Source of the DNA: Takakia lepidozioides
Taxonomy: Eukaryota; Streptophyta; Takakiopsida; Takakiales; Takakiaceae
Assembly (NCBI GenBank): GCA_030704615.1
Contig: CM060731.1
Span: 18,416,001 to 18,480,000 of the forward strand
Direction: 5' to 3'
Length of the DNA stretch: 64,000 nt
The notes under the pieces were generated by a model. It had not been told where the DNA came from. It was given only the letters and a program-made list of their open reading frames with translations, and made no database searches. Positions 45,490 to 58,094 of this stretch are shown here, in pieces; position 1 is the first letter of the stretch; each line of letters begins with the position of its first letter. The translations under genes and the position numbers were made by a program.

Positions 45490-46559
45490 TTGAAGCTAAG
45501 CTCTGACATCATCAAATATGGAATTACTCCAGATATCATTTTCAAGACTGCCCTTGTCAACATGTATGCCAAATGCGGGAGCATGAAGGATGCGTGTCAA
45601 GTGCTCAACAATATGGCTGTACGGAATGTTCTCTCATGGAATCCAATGATTGGAGGATATGCTCAGCATGGGTAGAGTAGAGAGGCTTTTCAGATGTATG
45701 AGTCAATGATGTGGGATGGGGTGACACCCAATAAGGTCTCATTCACTTGTGTTCTCGGTGCATGTGCAGGCTTGGTAGCCTTGGACAAGGGCAGAAAGGT
45801 CTATGGGGATATAATCAAAGCTGAAATTGCTCCAGATATCATTCTGGAAAATACTCGTGTCGACATGTATGGGAAATGCGAGAGCTTGAAGGATGCACGT
45901 CAAAGTGTTTGACAATATGGCCCAAGGGAATGTGGTCTCATGGAGCTCAATGATCACGGGGTATGCCCAGCATGTGTGTGGTTGGGAAGCCCTCCAACTA
46001 TTTGAACAAATGCAACACAAAGGAAGCCAAATGGTATCACCTTTGTATGTGTTCACTCTGCATGTACCCATGTGGGCTTGGTGGATGAAGGCAGTCACCA
46101 CTTTGATTCCATGAGTCAGGATCATGGCGTCACCCCTACTGCTGAGCATTTTGGCTGCATGGTGGATCTTCTTGGCCGTGCAGGGCAATTGGATAAGGCA
46201 GAGGGCTTCATCGAGAGAATGCCATTTGAACCAGGTGCTGCTGTGTGGGGGGGGCATTACTTGCCGCCTGCAGACTTCATCAACGATATGGATCGAGCAG
46301 AACTGCAAAATGCCTTCTCAAGGCAATCTAGAATATGTTGGATCTTATGTGCTCTTATCCAATATATTGCGCTGCTGCTGGGAGGTGGGATGATCAAGCA
46401 AAGGTAAGAAAGATGATGAAGGATGCAGATGTGAGAAATGAGCCAGGGCACAACTGCATAGAGGTGGAGAACCAGGTGCATGAGTTCTGTGTAGATGACA
46501 AATCACATCCACATATTGAGAAAATACATGCTGAGCTGAGGAGATTGTCTTTGCATTAA
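45490..46559 (+). pseudogene. PLS-class PPR protein with E domain, frameshifted
   Basis: PPR proteins of this class bind organellar transcripts and guide RNA editing. Repeats seen in order: ITPDIIFKTALVNMYAKCGS, RNVLSWNPMIGGYAQHG followed by an in-frame stop (45675), VTPNKVSFTCVLGACAGL, IAPDIILENTRVDMYGKCES, a frame change near 45905, NVVSWSSMITGYAQH, another change near 46030-46070, HFGCMVDLLGRAGQLDKAEG (E1), and VRKMMKDADVRNEPGHNCIE with HEFCVDDKSHP (E2) to the stop at 46557. No DYW domain and no start are present. Confidence 0.85.
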
Positions 46560-47825
46560 GGGAGGACAGCTAAACAGCTTCTCAAAGAAAGCAACTTCAT
46601 AGAGCCTTGTTTTAGTACGTGACTCCCTATTTGTGGTGTTGTATTGAGGTGCACATTTATTTGACAGCAAGTTTCAGTGTGGCTGCTTGAAGCTTTTAGT
46701 CGATCTATCAATGTAGCAAGCACAACATCATAGCTAGTTTCTACTTTACAGAAGAGCTCATAATGATAATATCACCAAACTCATTTGTCCGTTGCACTAT
46801 ACTTGTCATCACAAGTTTACTGGAGAACATACTAACATTGGTGCATATCAAGATTCAGATGCTTCTGGAGGTGATTTAAATGCCTCCAAACTGAGGGATG
46901 TGAAGATTCCTAGCTTGGAGTCCTGTGGTGAGCTCTTTCACTCCTGGGTGTTTATCAAACTATCAAACTTGGCTGCGCTATCATGGGAACTTTCAAGGTT
47001 GTGGCGCCCTCTGCTGTTCAAGAAGGGGGAACTTGGAACAAATGAAGTAATCCATTGCAATATGTGAGGGATGAAGTCGCCGGACTTTCTCATTTACATG
47101 TACCTGCACACAGGAAGATGATACCCCTAACTGGGTGGGACACATTTGCGCCATCATTTCCTGGGTTAAATGTCATCAGAACGTACTTATGCCATCTGTT
47201 TGTTTCTAAATGCAAGGAAACCTCATGGAAGGGCAATGAGCTTGGCATTCTTTGCATGAGAGAGAGGGCAGGAGATAGTCAGTGGCCAGTCAAGCTGCAG
47301 ACTAGCATCAGATTGCTTGAAAATCTGTTCGGTGATAGAAGACTGTGGGCTCGTGGTCTACACAAAAAGACTGACTACCTTGAGCAGCAAGAGACAAATT
47401 ACACAGTTTGCCTGAAAAGAATGTAATCGAATTCCCCAAGAGTACGAATGATGTCTACAACAATTTAGTGTATCCAATGTATCATTCAGACCTATAAAGT
47501 AGAGGAGGCCGGCATCAGTTGGTGGCTGAACAAACTTGTGCACAAGGCTGCCCCTCTCATCAAGCTCATTAAAATTCGTATTCACTTCCATCTTCAAGCT
47601 TTGGAGAAGCTCCACCACCCAAACCCAGAATTAGGACAGCACTCTGATTTCCATCCACTGTCACCAGAATCAGTAAAAAATCACCCTTCAGTCAAGTGCA
47701 ATTGTGGGCTGACTTCCTACCTATGCCGGGTAGACCCCACTATCAGGAAATGGTGGACAGTCTAAGTAGCTACACAGATCAATGAATGAAGCAAGACACT
47801 AGCATCTTTCCAAGAAAACATCCTT
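46560..47825. other. Stretch between two PPR pseudogenes, no gene recognised
   Basis: Plus-strand frames at 46792-47067 and 47055-47426 are short and carry no motif that I recognise. The right part is probably the 3' flank of the minus-strand DYW pseudogene. Confidence 0.35.
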
Positions 47826-48690
47826 TCACCAGTAATCACCACAAGAACAAATCCCATCTTCAAAGTGGTGGAAAGTAGTTAGCGTCCCATACAACAATTG
47901 CTCGGCCAACAATCTTTGAGATGAATTTGGTGGAGGTGTGGCAGTCTCCACACACTCGAAGATTCTTGATGAGTCGTGCTGATCAGACCAAAACCAATGG
48001 CCAGCTTCTCACTGTGGTGGCTAAGAGAAAATTCCTTTCCTCCACATCATTCAATAAAAAGTGTGTCAGGCACATACCCCGCCTCCTTCATTTGCCCAGA
48101 CAATCTTCTCAGCTCAGCATGGATTTCCTTAATTCTAGGATGCAACTTGTCATCTGGCTCCTTTCTAACCCCTTTGATTTTTGATTTTTTTTCACACCTT
48201 TAATTTGCATTATCATCCCACCTGCCAGCTGCAGCATGGATGTTTGATATAGCACCACATAAGTCATGGCATCCTGTTCATCCCACTTGAGGATAGATGT
48301 TGCCACACATTCAGCCATCTCCACATTGCCATGGATTCTGCAGGCACCAAGCAAGGCCTTCCACACCACAACATCTGGATTGATTGGCATTTTATTAATC
48401 AGGTCCACTGCCTCATCCAGTTGTCCCACACGTCCAAGAAGGTCCACCATGCAGCCAAAGTGCTTTATTGTCAGATTGATACCATGATCTTCACTCAGGG
48501 AATTGAAGTAGCATCTTCCTTCATTCAGTAGGTCAGTGTGGCTGCAAGCAGAGAGAACACATATAAAGGTGATACTCTCCGGCTTCAAGCCTTTCTTTTG
48601 CATTCCTTCAAATAGTTGCAGGACCTCCCTATGACAACCATGCTGGGTATATCCTGCGATCATCGCATTCCACGACACCACATTTCATTC
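47826..48690 (-). pseudogene. PPR-E-DYW terminus, frameshifted deaminase domain
   Basis: The 3' end of an editing-type PPR gene. The frame 48681-48109 carries MVSWNAMIAGYTQHGCHREV, LKPESITFICVLSACSH, HFGCMVDLLGRVGQLDEAV and VWKALLGACRIHGNVEMAE (E domain). Downstream, in changing frames, are [34 protein letters not shown] with the catalytic HxE motif, [20 protein letters not shown] with the CxxC zinc ligands, and [15 protein letters not shown] just before TGA (47828-47826). The catalytic residues of the cytidine deaminase are all present, but at least three frameshifts separate them. The ending GDYW is the C-to-U type. Confidence 0.85.
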
Positions 48691-51586
48691 AACCATATTG
48701 TCAAATACTCCCTTTGCATCCTCATTCCAGTCACATTTCGCATACAAGTGAACCAGGGCAGTGTCCAGAATGACTTTTGGTACAATTCCAGTTTTGATGA
48801 TGTCACCATGAACCTCTTTGCCCTTTTCCAGGGCTGCCAGGCTTGCACATGCAAAACGCACACAAACGTGATGTGGTCGGGCTTCACCCCTTCCCCCAGG
48901 CCTCCATCCCGCACCCCTGCTGTGCATATCCTACAAGCATGGCGTTCCATGACACCAAATCTCGTTCAGCCATATTGTTGAACACTCCCTCCACATCCTC
49001 GATGCTCCCACATTTGGCATACATGTCTACGAGAGTATTGTTCAGAATCACATCTGGTACAATTCCAGCTTTGGCGATGCAACCATGCACCTCTTTGCCC
49101 TTTTCCAGGGCTACCAGGCTTGCACACGCATTGCAAACACAAACAAATATGATGTGGTTGGGCTTCACCCCTTTGCACAAAATCTGCTCATAGGTCTCAA
49201 AAGCATTCCTACCACACCCATGCTTGGTAAATCCTGCCAACATTATATTCCACATGATCAAGATCGTTGAGGCATTCTGTTGAATGCTTCTGCATCTTTT
49301 GCTCATAGGTCCCCAAAGCCTCCATCCCACACCCATGTTGGGCATATCCTGTGATCATCGCATTTCACGACACCACATCCCGTTCAGCCATGTTGTCAAA
49401 TACTCTCTTTGCAACCTTCATGCTCCCGCATTTTGCATACATGTCATCAAGGCTATTGTTCAAAATCAGATTTGGTACAACTCCAGCTTTCATATGTCAG
49501 CATGGACCTCTTTGCCGTTTTCCAAGGCTGCCAGTCTCGCACAAGCCTTGAGAATGCAAACAAATGTGACCTGATCGGGCATCACCCCTTGCTGTATCAG
49601 TTGATCATATGTCTCGAAGGCATTCCTACCGCAACCATGCTTGGTATATCCTGCCACCATATTAACACTAGACAGGCCTCCCTTACACTCCCATATTTGG
49701 CATATATGTTAACAAGGACAGTCTCCCAATTACTGTATGACGAAATTCCAGCTTTGATAATGTCAACATGGATATCTTTGCCCATCTCCAGGGCCACCAT
49801 GCTGGCACCAACATTGAGAACACAAATGAATGTGGCTTGCACACGCATTCCAAATGCACACAAACGTGATGTGGTCGGGCTTCCCCCCTTCCCCCATCAT
49901 GGACCTCTTTGCCCTTTTCCAGGGCTGCCAGGCTTGCACAAGCATTGCAAACGCTCACAAACGTGATGTGGTTGCATTTCACCCCTTCCCCCATCATTTG
50001 CTCATAGGTATGATCCAAGGCCTCCATCCCGCGCCCCTGCTGTGCATACCCTGCAAGCATGGGGTTCCATGACACCAAATCTCGTTCAGCCATATTGTTG
50101 AACACTCCACTCCCTCCACATCCTCAATGCTCCCACATTTGGCATACATGTCCACCAGGGTATTGTTCAGAATCACATCTGTACAATTCCAGCTTTGGCG
50201 ATGCAACCATGCACCTCTTTGCCCTTTTCCAGGGCTGCCAGGCTTGCACACGCACTGCAAACGCACACAAATGTGATGTGGTCGCGCTTCACCCCTTCCC
50301 CCATCATGTGCTCATAGGTCTCCAAGTCCTCCATCCCACGCCTTGCTGTGCATATCCTGCAAGCATCACGTTCTACGACAACAAATCTCGTTCAGCCATA
50401 TTGTTGAACACTCCCTCTGCATCCTCAATGCTCCCACATTTGGCATACATGTCCACCAGTGTTCAGGATCACACCTGGTACAGTTCCAGCTTTGGCGATG
50501 CAACCATGCACCTCTTTGCCCTTTCCCAGGGCTGCCAGGCTTGCACACGCATTGCAAACGCACACAAACGTGATGTGGTCGGGCTTCACCCCTTCCCCCA
50601 TCAATTGCTCATAGGTCTCCAAAGCCTACATCCCACGCCCCTGTTGTGCATACCCTGCAAGCATCGCGTTCCACGACACCACATCTTGTTCATCCATTTG
50701 AAAACTCCCTTCACACCCTTCATGCACCCTCATTTGACATACATGTCCACCAGGGCAGTGTTCAGGATGACATCTGGTACAAATCCAGCTTTGACGATGT
50801 CACCATGGACCTCTTTCCCCTTTTCCAGAGCTCCTAGGCTTGCACACGCATTGCAAACACAAACAAATGTGTTGCGGTTGGGCTTCACCCCTTCGCACAT
50901 CAATTGCTCATAGCTCTCCAAAGCCTCCATCCCGCAACCTTGTTGTGCATATTCTGCAATCATCGCACTCCACGACACCACATCTCATTCAGCCATACTA
51001 TCGAACACTCCCTTTGCATCCTCGATGCACTCACATTTGACATATATGTCCAGCAGGGCAGTGTTCATAATGACATCGGGTACAATTCCAGATTTGATGA
51101 TGTCACCATGGACCTCTTTGCACCTTTCCAGGGCTGCCAGGCTTGCACACGCATTGCCAATGCAAACAAACGTTATGCGGTTGGGCTTCACCCCTTCGCA
51201 CATCATTTGCTTAGAGGTCTCCAAAGCCTCCATCCCGCGCCCTTGCTGTGCAAATCCTACAATCATCGCACTCCACGACACCACATCTCATTCAGCCATA
51301 CTGTCAAACACTCCCTTCATACATGTCCACGAGGGTATTGTTCAGAATGACACTTGGTACAATTGCAGCTCTGACAATGTCGCCATGGACCTCTTTCGCC
51401 CTTTTCTAGAGCTGCCAGGCTTGTACACGCATCGCAAATGCACACAAATGTGATGCGGTCGGTCTTCACCCCTTCCCCCATCATTTGATCATAGGTCTCC
51501 AAAGCCTTCATACCACGTCCTTGCTGTGCATACCCTGCAAGCATCGTCTTCCATGACACCACATCTCGTATTAGGCATGTGATCAT
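48690..51586 (-). repeat. Array of about 300-bp PPR P-L-S units, degenerate
   Basis: Roughly ten tandem copies of a P-L-S triplet of about 100 codons: VSWNAMLAGYAQQGRGMEAL, VKPNHITFVCVCNACASLAA with LEKGKEVHG, and GIVPDVILNNTLVDMYAKCG. Unit junctions marked by the EGVKP word recur at 50284, 50581, 50880 and 51184, that is every 297-304 bases. The copies are very alike and broken at different points by small indels, in-frame stops (often at AERD or AE) and truncations. No start codon or targeting peptide is seen. Upstream repeats of the DYW pseudogene to the left may derive from this array. Confidence 0.85.
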
Positions 51587-51902
51587 GGAACATGCTTAAG
51601 AAAACACATTAGGGCTTGATCAGAGGTCTAGTCTGTTGTCAGGGCCCAGGCCTGCGCAAACAAGTCACAACTCAGTCCGTAGCAATTTATTTATGAATCT
51701 ATGCACTCAACAACGCATTCTTTTATCTTTCTCCATCAGCCCCAAAAAAGGTGCAGGAATCGCTCTTTCGCATTTGAAACCACGCTGAATCCACCATACC
51801 CAAGGGCACATAGTACCCAACAATCACAAGGATAGCTAATACCAACATTCATAGCAACAGAAAATGACTACATCTTCTCATTCTCAACATCACCATGATA
51901 AT

Positions 51903-52796
51903 CTATCTCATTTGCGATAGAAATGAACAGAGAGCATACCCGAATTTTTCTATCTTGGGAGCCACTGTAAAGAGTTTCCCCCACCAAAGCCAGGGTGGTG
52001 ACTTTGTTCCCACATTTTTCTCATCTTGGCAGTATCGTCCCGCCTGCCAGCCTGGTAGTAACACATAAATAGCAGTAACCTGTGGATCCCATTTAGAAAG
52101 GCATTTTGCTGCACTTTCTGCCACCTCCACATTGCCATGAATTCTGCAAGCACCAAGCAAGGTCTGCCACACTGAAGCAGCTGGTTCGATTGGCATTTTG
52201 TTCATGAAGTCCTCTGCCACCTCCACTCGACCTGCACGGCCAAGAAGGTCCACCATGTAGCCAAAATGCTCCATTGTAGGAGCGAGGCCATGATTTTGAT
52301 TCACGGAATCAAAGCATGTTGGGCATATCCTACGATCATCGCATTCCACGACACCACATTTCAAGTGGTGGCCTTCATCCACCAGGCCTACATGCCTACA
52401 AGCAGAGAGAAGAGAAACGAAGGTGATACCATCTGGCTTCAAGCCTTCCTGCTGCATCTGTTCAAATAGTTGGAAGGCCTCTGTACTACACCCATGATGA
52501 GCATATCCTGCAATTATGGCATTCCATGCTTGTTGAACCATATTTTCAAACACTTGACGTGCATCGTGAACACTCCCACATTTGGCATACATGTTAACAA
52601 GGGCATTGTCCAAGTTAATATATGACACAACCCCAGCTTTGTTAATATCAGCATGGACCCGCGTGCCCTTTTCCAGGGCCCCTAGACTGGCACATGCATT
52701 GACAACAGAAACAAACGTGACCCTGTTCGGTGTCATCGCGTCCAGTTCCATTTGTTTGTATCTTGAAAGCCTCTTCAGCATCGCCATGCTCAACAT
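51903..52796 (-). pseudogene. PPR-E fragment, 297-codon open frame
   Basis: A longer open frame with MTPNRVTFVSVVNACASLGA, NLDNALVNMYAKCGSVHDAR, AWNAIIAGYAHHGCSTEAF, LKPDGITFVSLLSACRHVGL, HFGYMVDLLGRAGRVEVAED and VWQTLLGACRIHGNVEVAES (E domain). An insertion of about 20 residues (HLKCGVVECDDRRICPTCFD) interrupts one repeat, and the normal SW of one P motif is lost (MVQQAWNAI). It lacks a start, targeting peptide and DYW domain and then runs out of the family. Confidence 0.7.
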
Positions 52797-53099
52797 ATCT
52801 TGTAATCATGGCATTCCATGAGACCACATCTCATTTAGGCATTTTGTCGAAAACCTGATGTGTATCTTTTCTGCTCCCACATTTGGCGTCAAGAAGGCTG
52901 TTCTCCACTTTAATACACGAAGAAATTCCAGCTTTCATTATGTCAGCTGGACCTCTTCGGCCTTTCCCAGGTCTCCTACACTGGCACATGCATTGAGAAT
53001 TCAAATGAATGTTATGTTGTTGGGCATAACCCCTTCCTGTTGCATTTGCTCATACATTTTGAAAGCCTCTATACCAGATCCATGTTGAGCATATCCTCG

Positions 53100-54165
53100 A
53101 TCCACCCACATTTGGCATATATCCACTAGGGCAGTGTTCAGGATGAATTTGGTGCAATTCCAGCTTTGACGATGTCACCATGGACCTCTTTCCCATTTTC
53201 CAGGGCTCCTAGGCTTGCACCCGCATTGCAACCTTGGTACAATTCCAGCTTTGATGATGTCACCATACACCCCTTTGCCCTTTTTTAGGGCTGCCAGGCT
53301 TGCACAAGCATTGCAAACGCACACAAACGTGATGTGGTTGCACTTCACCCCTTCCCCCATCATATGCTCATAGGTCTCCAAGGCCTCCATCCCGCGCCCC
53401 TGTTGTGCATATCCTGCAAGCATGGCGTTCCATGACACCAAATCTCGGTCAGCCATACTGTTGAACACTCCCTCCGCATCCTCAATGCTCCCACATTTGG
53501 CATACATGTCTACGAGGGTATTGTTCAGAATCACATCTAGTACAATTCCAGCTTTGGTGATGCAACCATGCACCTCTTTGCCCTTTTCCAGGGTTGCCAG
53601 GCTTGCACACGCATTGCAAACGCACACAAACGTGATGTGGTTGGGCTTCACCCCTCGCACATCATTTGCTCATAGATCTCCAAGGCCTCCATCCCGCCCC
53701 CCTGCTGTGCATACCCTGCAAGTATGGCGTTCCACGACACCAAATCTCATTCAGCCATAGTGTGGAAAACTCCCTCCACATCCTCAATGCTCCCACATTT
53801 GGCATACATGTCCACCAGGGTGGTGTTCAGAATCACATCTGGTACAATTCCAGCTTTGGTGATGCAACCATGCACCTCTTTGCCCTTTTCCAGGGCTGCC
53901 AGGCTTGCACACGCATTGCAAACGCACACAAACGTGATGTGGTTGGGCTTCACCTTCGCACATCATTTGCTCATAGGTCTCCAAAGCCTCCATCCCGCGC
54001 CCTTCCTGTGCATACCCTGCGTTGGGCAGTGTTCAGAATGACATCTGGTACAATTCCAGATTTGACGATGTCACCATGGGCCTCTGTCCACTTTTCTAGG
54101 GCTGCCAGGCTTGCACACGCACTGCAAATGCAAACAAACGTGCCTTTAGTTGACGAAGACCACAA
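53100..54165 (-). repeat. Second block of tandem PPR units
   Basis: Three to four units like those at 48690-51586. The frame 53660-53175 holds one and a half intact triplets (VKPNHITFVCVCNACASLAT, GSIEDAEGVFNSMADRDLVS, AGYAQQGRGMEALETYEHMM). Junctions are at 53341, 53641 and 53945. The block begins abruptly at 54165 within an L motif (FVCICSACASLAALEKW). Confidence 0.8.
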
Positions 54166-54817
54166 AAAGCATGGGAACGGACATACTTGAATTGGGCCGA
54201 TTAAGACAATGTAAATAATGTCACAATGCCCAGGTTGTCTTGATCAAGGGAGCAAGGCTTGCCGTATCCTTATTCGCCCTCACAAGAGCAAGTTGCAAAG
54301 ACCCCAAGCTCTCTTTGCGGATACAAATAACTTGAACCAAATGCTGTTCTTGATAGGTGCAAGCATGAGCTGTTCATCCTGCATCTCAAGGCATAATTGT
54401 CTATCTCAAAATTCTCAAGTTGTGGTGCTCAGGGAACTGACAGTGAGCAGTCGCCTGATGTTGTTCCAAGCTCACGAGAATACTGTCTCCATTTTGAACC
54501 AACCTTTTGGGCATGCTAACCGCATCTGCTTATAGTGCACATTCTGACCTGTAAATCCAGAGAAATTCCCACTAAATGCTTGGTGATCAGTCAGTAAATA
54601 AGGATTAAGGATTTAGGATTTAGGCGGTGATTTTGAAAGTTGGTGAATAGAGGTGCAAGGACATTGTTCTTGATTGTCCTGCAGAGGGTCACTATCTGGT
54701 CAGAATATCCTGGACAATGAGAGAGAAAGAGAGGAGTTGGTTTGATTTGAGGCATATGAAATTTTTTGAGAAAAATGTAGAATCTAACTGGAAAGATACA
54801 TTTAAAAAGGACGCAAA
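54166..54817. other. Spacer between the PPR array and the CACTA element
   Basis: No gene recognised. A short GGATTTAGGATTTAGG run lies at about 54606-54625. The target duplication AAA of the CACTA element is at 54815-54817. Confidence 0.4.
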
Positions 54818-54840
54818 CACTACAACAGATCGCGGTATAT
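54818..54840 (+). repeat. Left terminal inverted repeat of the CACTA element
   Basis: Starts CACTACAACAGATCGCGG and matches 61774-61796 in inverse orientation over 23 bases without mismatch. Confidence 0.92.
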
Positions 54841-55248
54841 CTGACTGCCGAGCCATCGTAGTCATGGTTTTTCTGACTTTGACCATGACTTCCCTGTTTT
54901 TTTGGACCAAATGGGGCTTCACGTAGTCGTTGAAATGACTACGTGACTATGTAGTCCTCTGGGTGACTACTTTGGTAGACGTCGTCATGATTGCATGGCT
55001 CCGCACTAGAGAGATGGTTGGTCAACGATGGTTAACCCGTGCGAGCTCACCACCAATTAGTCGCCCGAATGACTTCTAGTGCAAGCCCGGTAGCCAAAAG
55101 GTTAAAAAAGTTTAAAAAAAAATTGCTTATAGGGTTGCGCATGAGAGGGTTGGGACTTAGTTTTCTTTTTCTCTTGCGCGGTTTCTTAGTATCGAGCTGT
55201 AGTGTTGGGTCATGGAACGCGACGATCACATGATAGGGGAGAGACAGC

Positions 55249-55470
55249 TTGGTCTTAGCAGTCCGTGTTTCAATTGACTCCCGCTCAGCTGCACCGTGGT
55301 GGTTTTCACAGACCAATACGACATTACCTGACTACAGACACAAGCAACACACACAAGAGGTCATATTGTGTTCATGGTCAGTCAAATCCTCCATGGGTCA
55401 TGACACAAGGTCGAGGACAATGTGGTGAGGGCACCTTCTTTTTCGACCTATTTTAGCCTGTTTTGACCTC
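55249..55470. repeat. Copy of the 44186-44440 repeat within the CACTA element
   Basis: Shares CAGCTTGGTCTTAG, CAGCTGCACCGTGGTGGTTT, ACACAAGAGG and CAAATCCTCCATGGGTCATG with 44186-44440. A shorter third copy starts at 55627 and runs into OSB-like 3' sequence (CAGGCACTGCTACT, CACCTTCTTCAACACATTTCA). Confidence 0.65.
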
Positions 55471-55869
55471 TCATCATACTCGGCCCTGAATTTCTTCACG
55501 ATGGTGGGACAACCGCAATCACAAGGTGTGGCTTTTTCTTAATGTACCATGTAAAGTTCTAAGTTAGTCCATCCTGCAAATGTGGGCTCTTGGCTCCTGT
55601 TATGATTTGGTATTTACAAGGTTCTTGGGAGAGTCAGCTTGGTCTTAGCAGGCCGCGTTTCAATCTCCGCCAGTTCAGCTGTGGAAATCGCAGTGGCACA
55701 ATTGATAAAATCAGGCACTGCTACTCCAGGCACTGCTACTCAAGGCACCTTCTTCAACACATTTCACCTCGTTTCCTATTTTCTCCTCTAATCAGAATCG
55801 GCCCTAAATTGGTGAGGGCACCTTTTCTTCAACCTGTTTCAGTCTGTTTTGCCCTCTCATCGCTGAACA

Positions 55870-57200
55870 CCGCGGCTGAGTGCCGACACTTGGATCTAGG
55901 GACAAGAGGGATGGTTTGGATGTGACTGAGGAACATCATGCTGAGCTGCGAAGGATTCGGAGGAGCATGAGTGTCAGTGGTTCCACAAGAAACGCAAGAG
56001 TGAGATTTGGCGCTAATAACCAACCTGCTCGGGCATCGCCAACCGCACAAACCAGCATTGATAGGAGAGAGCAGGAGCACTTCGTTGAGTTATTTGACCT
56101 TCATTTAGGTGAGCCACTACATGGTAGGGACGACTCTGAAGGAATTGGGGAGGTTCAAATCCTTCATTGTTGCAAGGAACGAGTGCGGAAGAGCCTGTGC
56201 TGGCCTTTGGGAGAGGAGAGGGGTCATCTGATTTAATAGATCTTGCAAATGATTTGTCGCCGCCAAATGGCCGGTTTTAGGTAGAGAGATTGTCTCTCTT
56301 TCCAGATGCCAATGATGTTGCAGGGGGCAGAGGGGCCGGGAGCTCACAAGCACATATTTCACTCTCAGAGAGCCCTGAGCCTGGACCCATAAATGGCACC
56401 AGTGAACGTGCAGGGCCTCAGTGGTTTTCTCGGTTTGGCAGGGAGGCTCTTCAGGACATGGGAGAAGGCTCTCTTTGTGGCAACGAGGACAGGATCCTTA
56501 GGTTAGATGAGACTGCAGTGCAGGTAGATCCTTCAGATCTGAGAAGAAGCCGGGCATTTAACATGGGTGCTCCCAGCAACAATAGTTCAGCGGAGCCTGA
56601 AGCTTCCTCCAATTTGCCAGTGCGAGAAGGGATTGGGCAACCAGGTAGAAGCTTTCCGTCAACTGCCAGCAGAAGGCTTGGTTTCTCAGTTGTTCGGAGG
56701 CGCCCACACAGGCGCATTGGGTCGAGGTCGGGGTTGGATGGTAGGGTTGTGAGAAGGGACCTGGGTATGGTTCCTATGCAAACAGATGAGTCTTTGTCTT
56801 TGGGCGCCCGTGCTCCCGGGACAAATATTGATTGTGTTGCACTTCAGGTGGCGGGGGATGAGAGGCTGGTGCGAGAGCTGCAGCAGGCTGAGTCTGAAGC
56901 AGTAAGAGGCGATCAACCTTGGGATGATGAATATTGGCGAGGATGTTGCAACAAGAAGAGAATTCTCACGTCCGGGGGCTCCCTCTTGGACCATCCGCCA
57001 CATTTCACGGGACTGGTACATCACGTATTCATGCTGTTTTGGGAGAGATGGAGAACCAAAGGGTAGCTCGCAGGCTTTTGCAAAGTGGGCTGGTCCGGGC
57101 CCAAGCCGAGAGGGTTGGAAATCCTGGTTCAAGCTCCAGGGCAGCACGCATGCCCGGCCATGGCCGCAGCTCTACTGTGTCTGGTCTTCGGACATGACTA
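55870..57200 (+). pseudogene. Captured fragment of an unrecognised gene
   Basis: About 1.3 kb of coding-like sequence spread over three frames. First, 55925-56150 (ELRRIRRSMSVSGSTRNAR). Then 56290-56930 (SLSESPEPGPINGTSERAGP, RRLGFSVVRRRPHRRIGS, DQPWDDEYW). Finally 56934-57197 (ARMLQQEENSHVRGLPLGPS, VLGEMENQRVARRLLQSG). Changes of frame lie near 56150, 56280 and 56935. The protein would be rich in S, R, G and P and largely disordered. I do not recognise the family. It is probably a host exon carried by the transposon. Confidence 0.5.
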
Positions 57201-57218
57201 CCTCCATGGAGGTAGTTA

Positions 57219-57835
57219 AATACTACTCTCATGCAGGTAGTTGTCAGAGCTGCAATTGTACCACATGTCATTCTGAACAATACCCTCGTGGACATGTATG
57301 AAGGGAGTGAACAAGATGTGGGTGTTGTGGAGTGCGATGATTGCAGGATATGCACAGCTACGGCGTGGGATGGAGGCTTTTGAGAACAATGACCAAATGA
57401 TGTGCGAAGGGGAGAAGCCCAACCACATCACATTTGTTTGTGTTTGCAATGTGTGTGCAAGCCTGGGAGCTCTGGGAAAGGGGAAAGAGGTCCATGGTGA
57501 CATCGTCAAAGCTAGAATTGTACCAGATGTCATCATGAACACTGCCCTGGTGGACATGTTTGTCAAATGTGGGTGCATTCAGGATGCGAAGGGAGTTTTC
57601 CACACTCTGGCTGAACGAGATGTGTTGTCGTGGAACGCCATGCTTGCAGGGTATGCACAGCAGGGGCACGAGATGGAGACTTTGGAGACCTATGAGCAAA
57701 TGATTGGGGAAGGGTGAAGCCCAACCACATCAGGTTTGTGTGCATTTGCAGTGCGTGTGCAAGCCTGGCAGCCCTGGAAAAGGGCAAAGAGGTGCATGGT
57801 TGCATCGTCGAAGCTGCAATTGTACCAGATGTGAT
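57219..57835 (+). pseudogene. PPR units inside the CACTA element, block 1
   Basis: A 139-codon frame (57298-57717) reads MWVLWSAMIAGYAQLRRGME, EKPNHITFVCVCNVCASLGA, IVPDVIMNTALVDMFVKCGC, VLSWNAMLAGYAQQGHEMET. It stops at the EGVKP junction and resumes in another frame (KPNHIRFVCICSACASLAAL). The units match the minus-strand arrays at 48.7-54.2 kb closely but lie on the opposite strand. Confidence 0.8.
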
Positions 57836-57837
57836 TC

Positions 57838-57930
57838 CCTATGGATCAATAGCTACAAGAAACCTGCATGGTAGATGGTCAACTAAAGGCTGCAGCTGCA
57901 GCGGCACAGTTCATGAAACCAGGCACCTCA
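57838..57930 (+). pseudogene. OSB-like C-terminal fragment, copy 2
   Basis: A short piece matching the end of the other OSB-like copies: CCTATGGATCAATAGCTAC, AAGAAACCTGCATGG and AGATGGTCAACT followed by an Ala-codon-rich run. It is inserted directly after PPR sequence. Confidence 0.4.
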
Positions 57931-58094
57931 ACCATGACCACAGCTTCTGAAAGAGGATCAAGAGAGGGAGTCCACAATGCCTCTTCTGGCACTTCTGGGC
58001 ATGTGAAGATGCTTTGCGGCAGGCAGACTGACAGAGGCTTTACAGACTTAAAACCAATGAGGCATTTCAGCAGATTGAGGTACGTATGTATGTC

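Noticed and set aside
49284-50913. Long plus-strand frames (up to 284 codons) across the PPR array
   Set aside because: They are antisense to clear PPR motifs and keep the same repeat period, so they are shadows.
48690-54165. CRISPR-like array because of regular repeat spacing
   Set aside because: Units are 300 bp, translate as PPR motifs and have no spacers; the genome is a plant nuclear one.
56290-57066. A functional 258-residue gene inside the CACTA element
   Set aside because: The coding signal continues in another frame at 56934 and starts in another before 56280, so the long frame is only part of a broken fragment.
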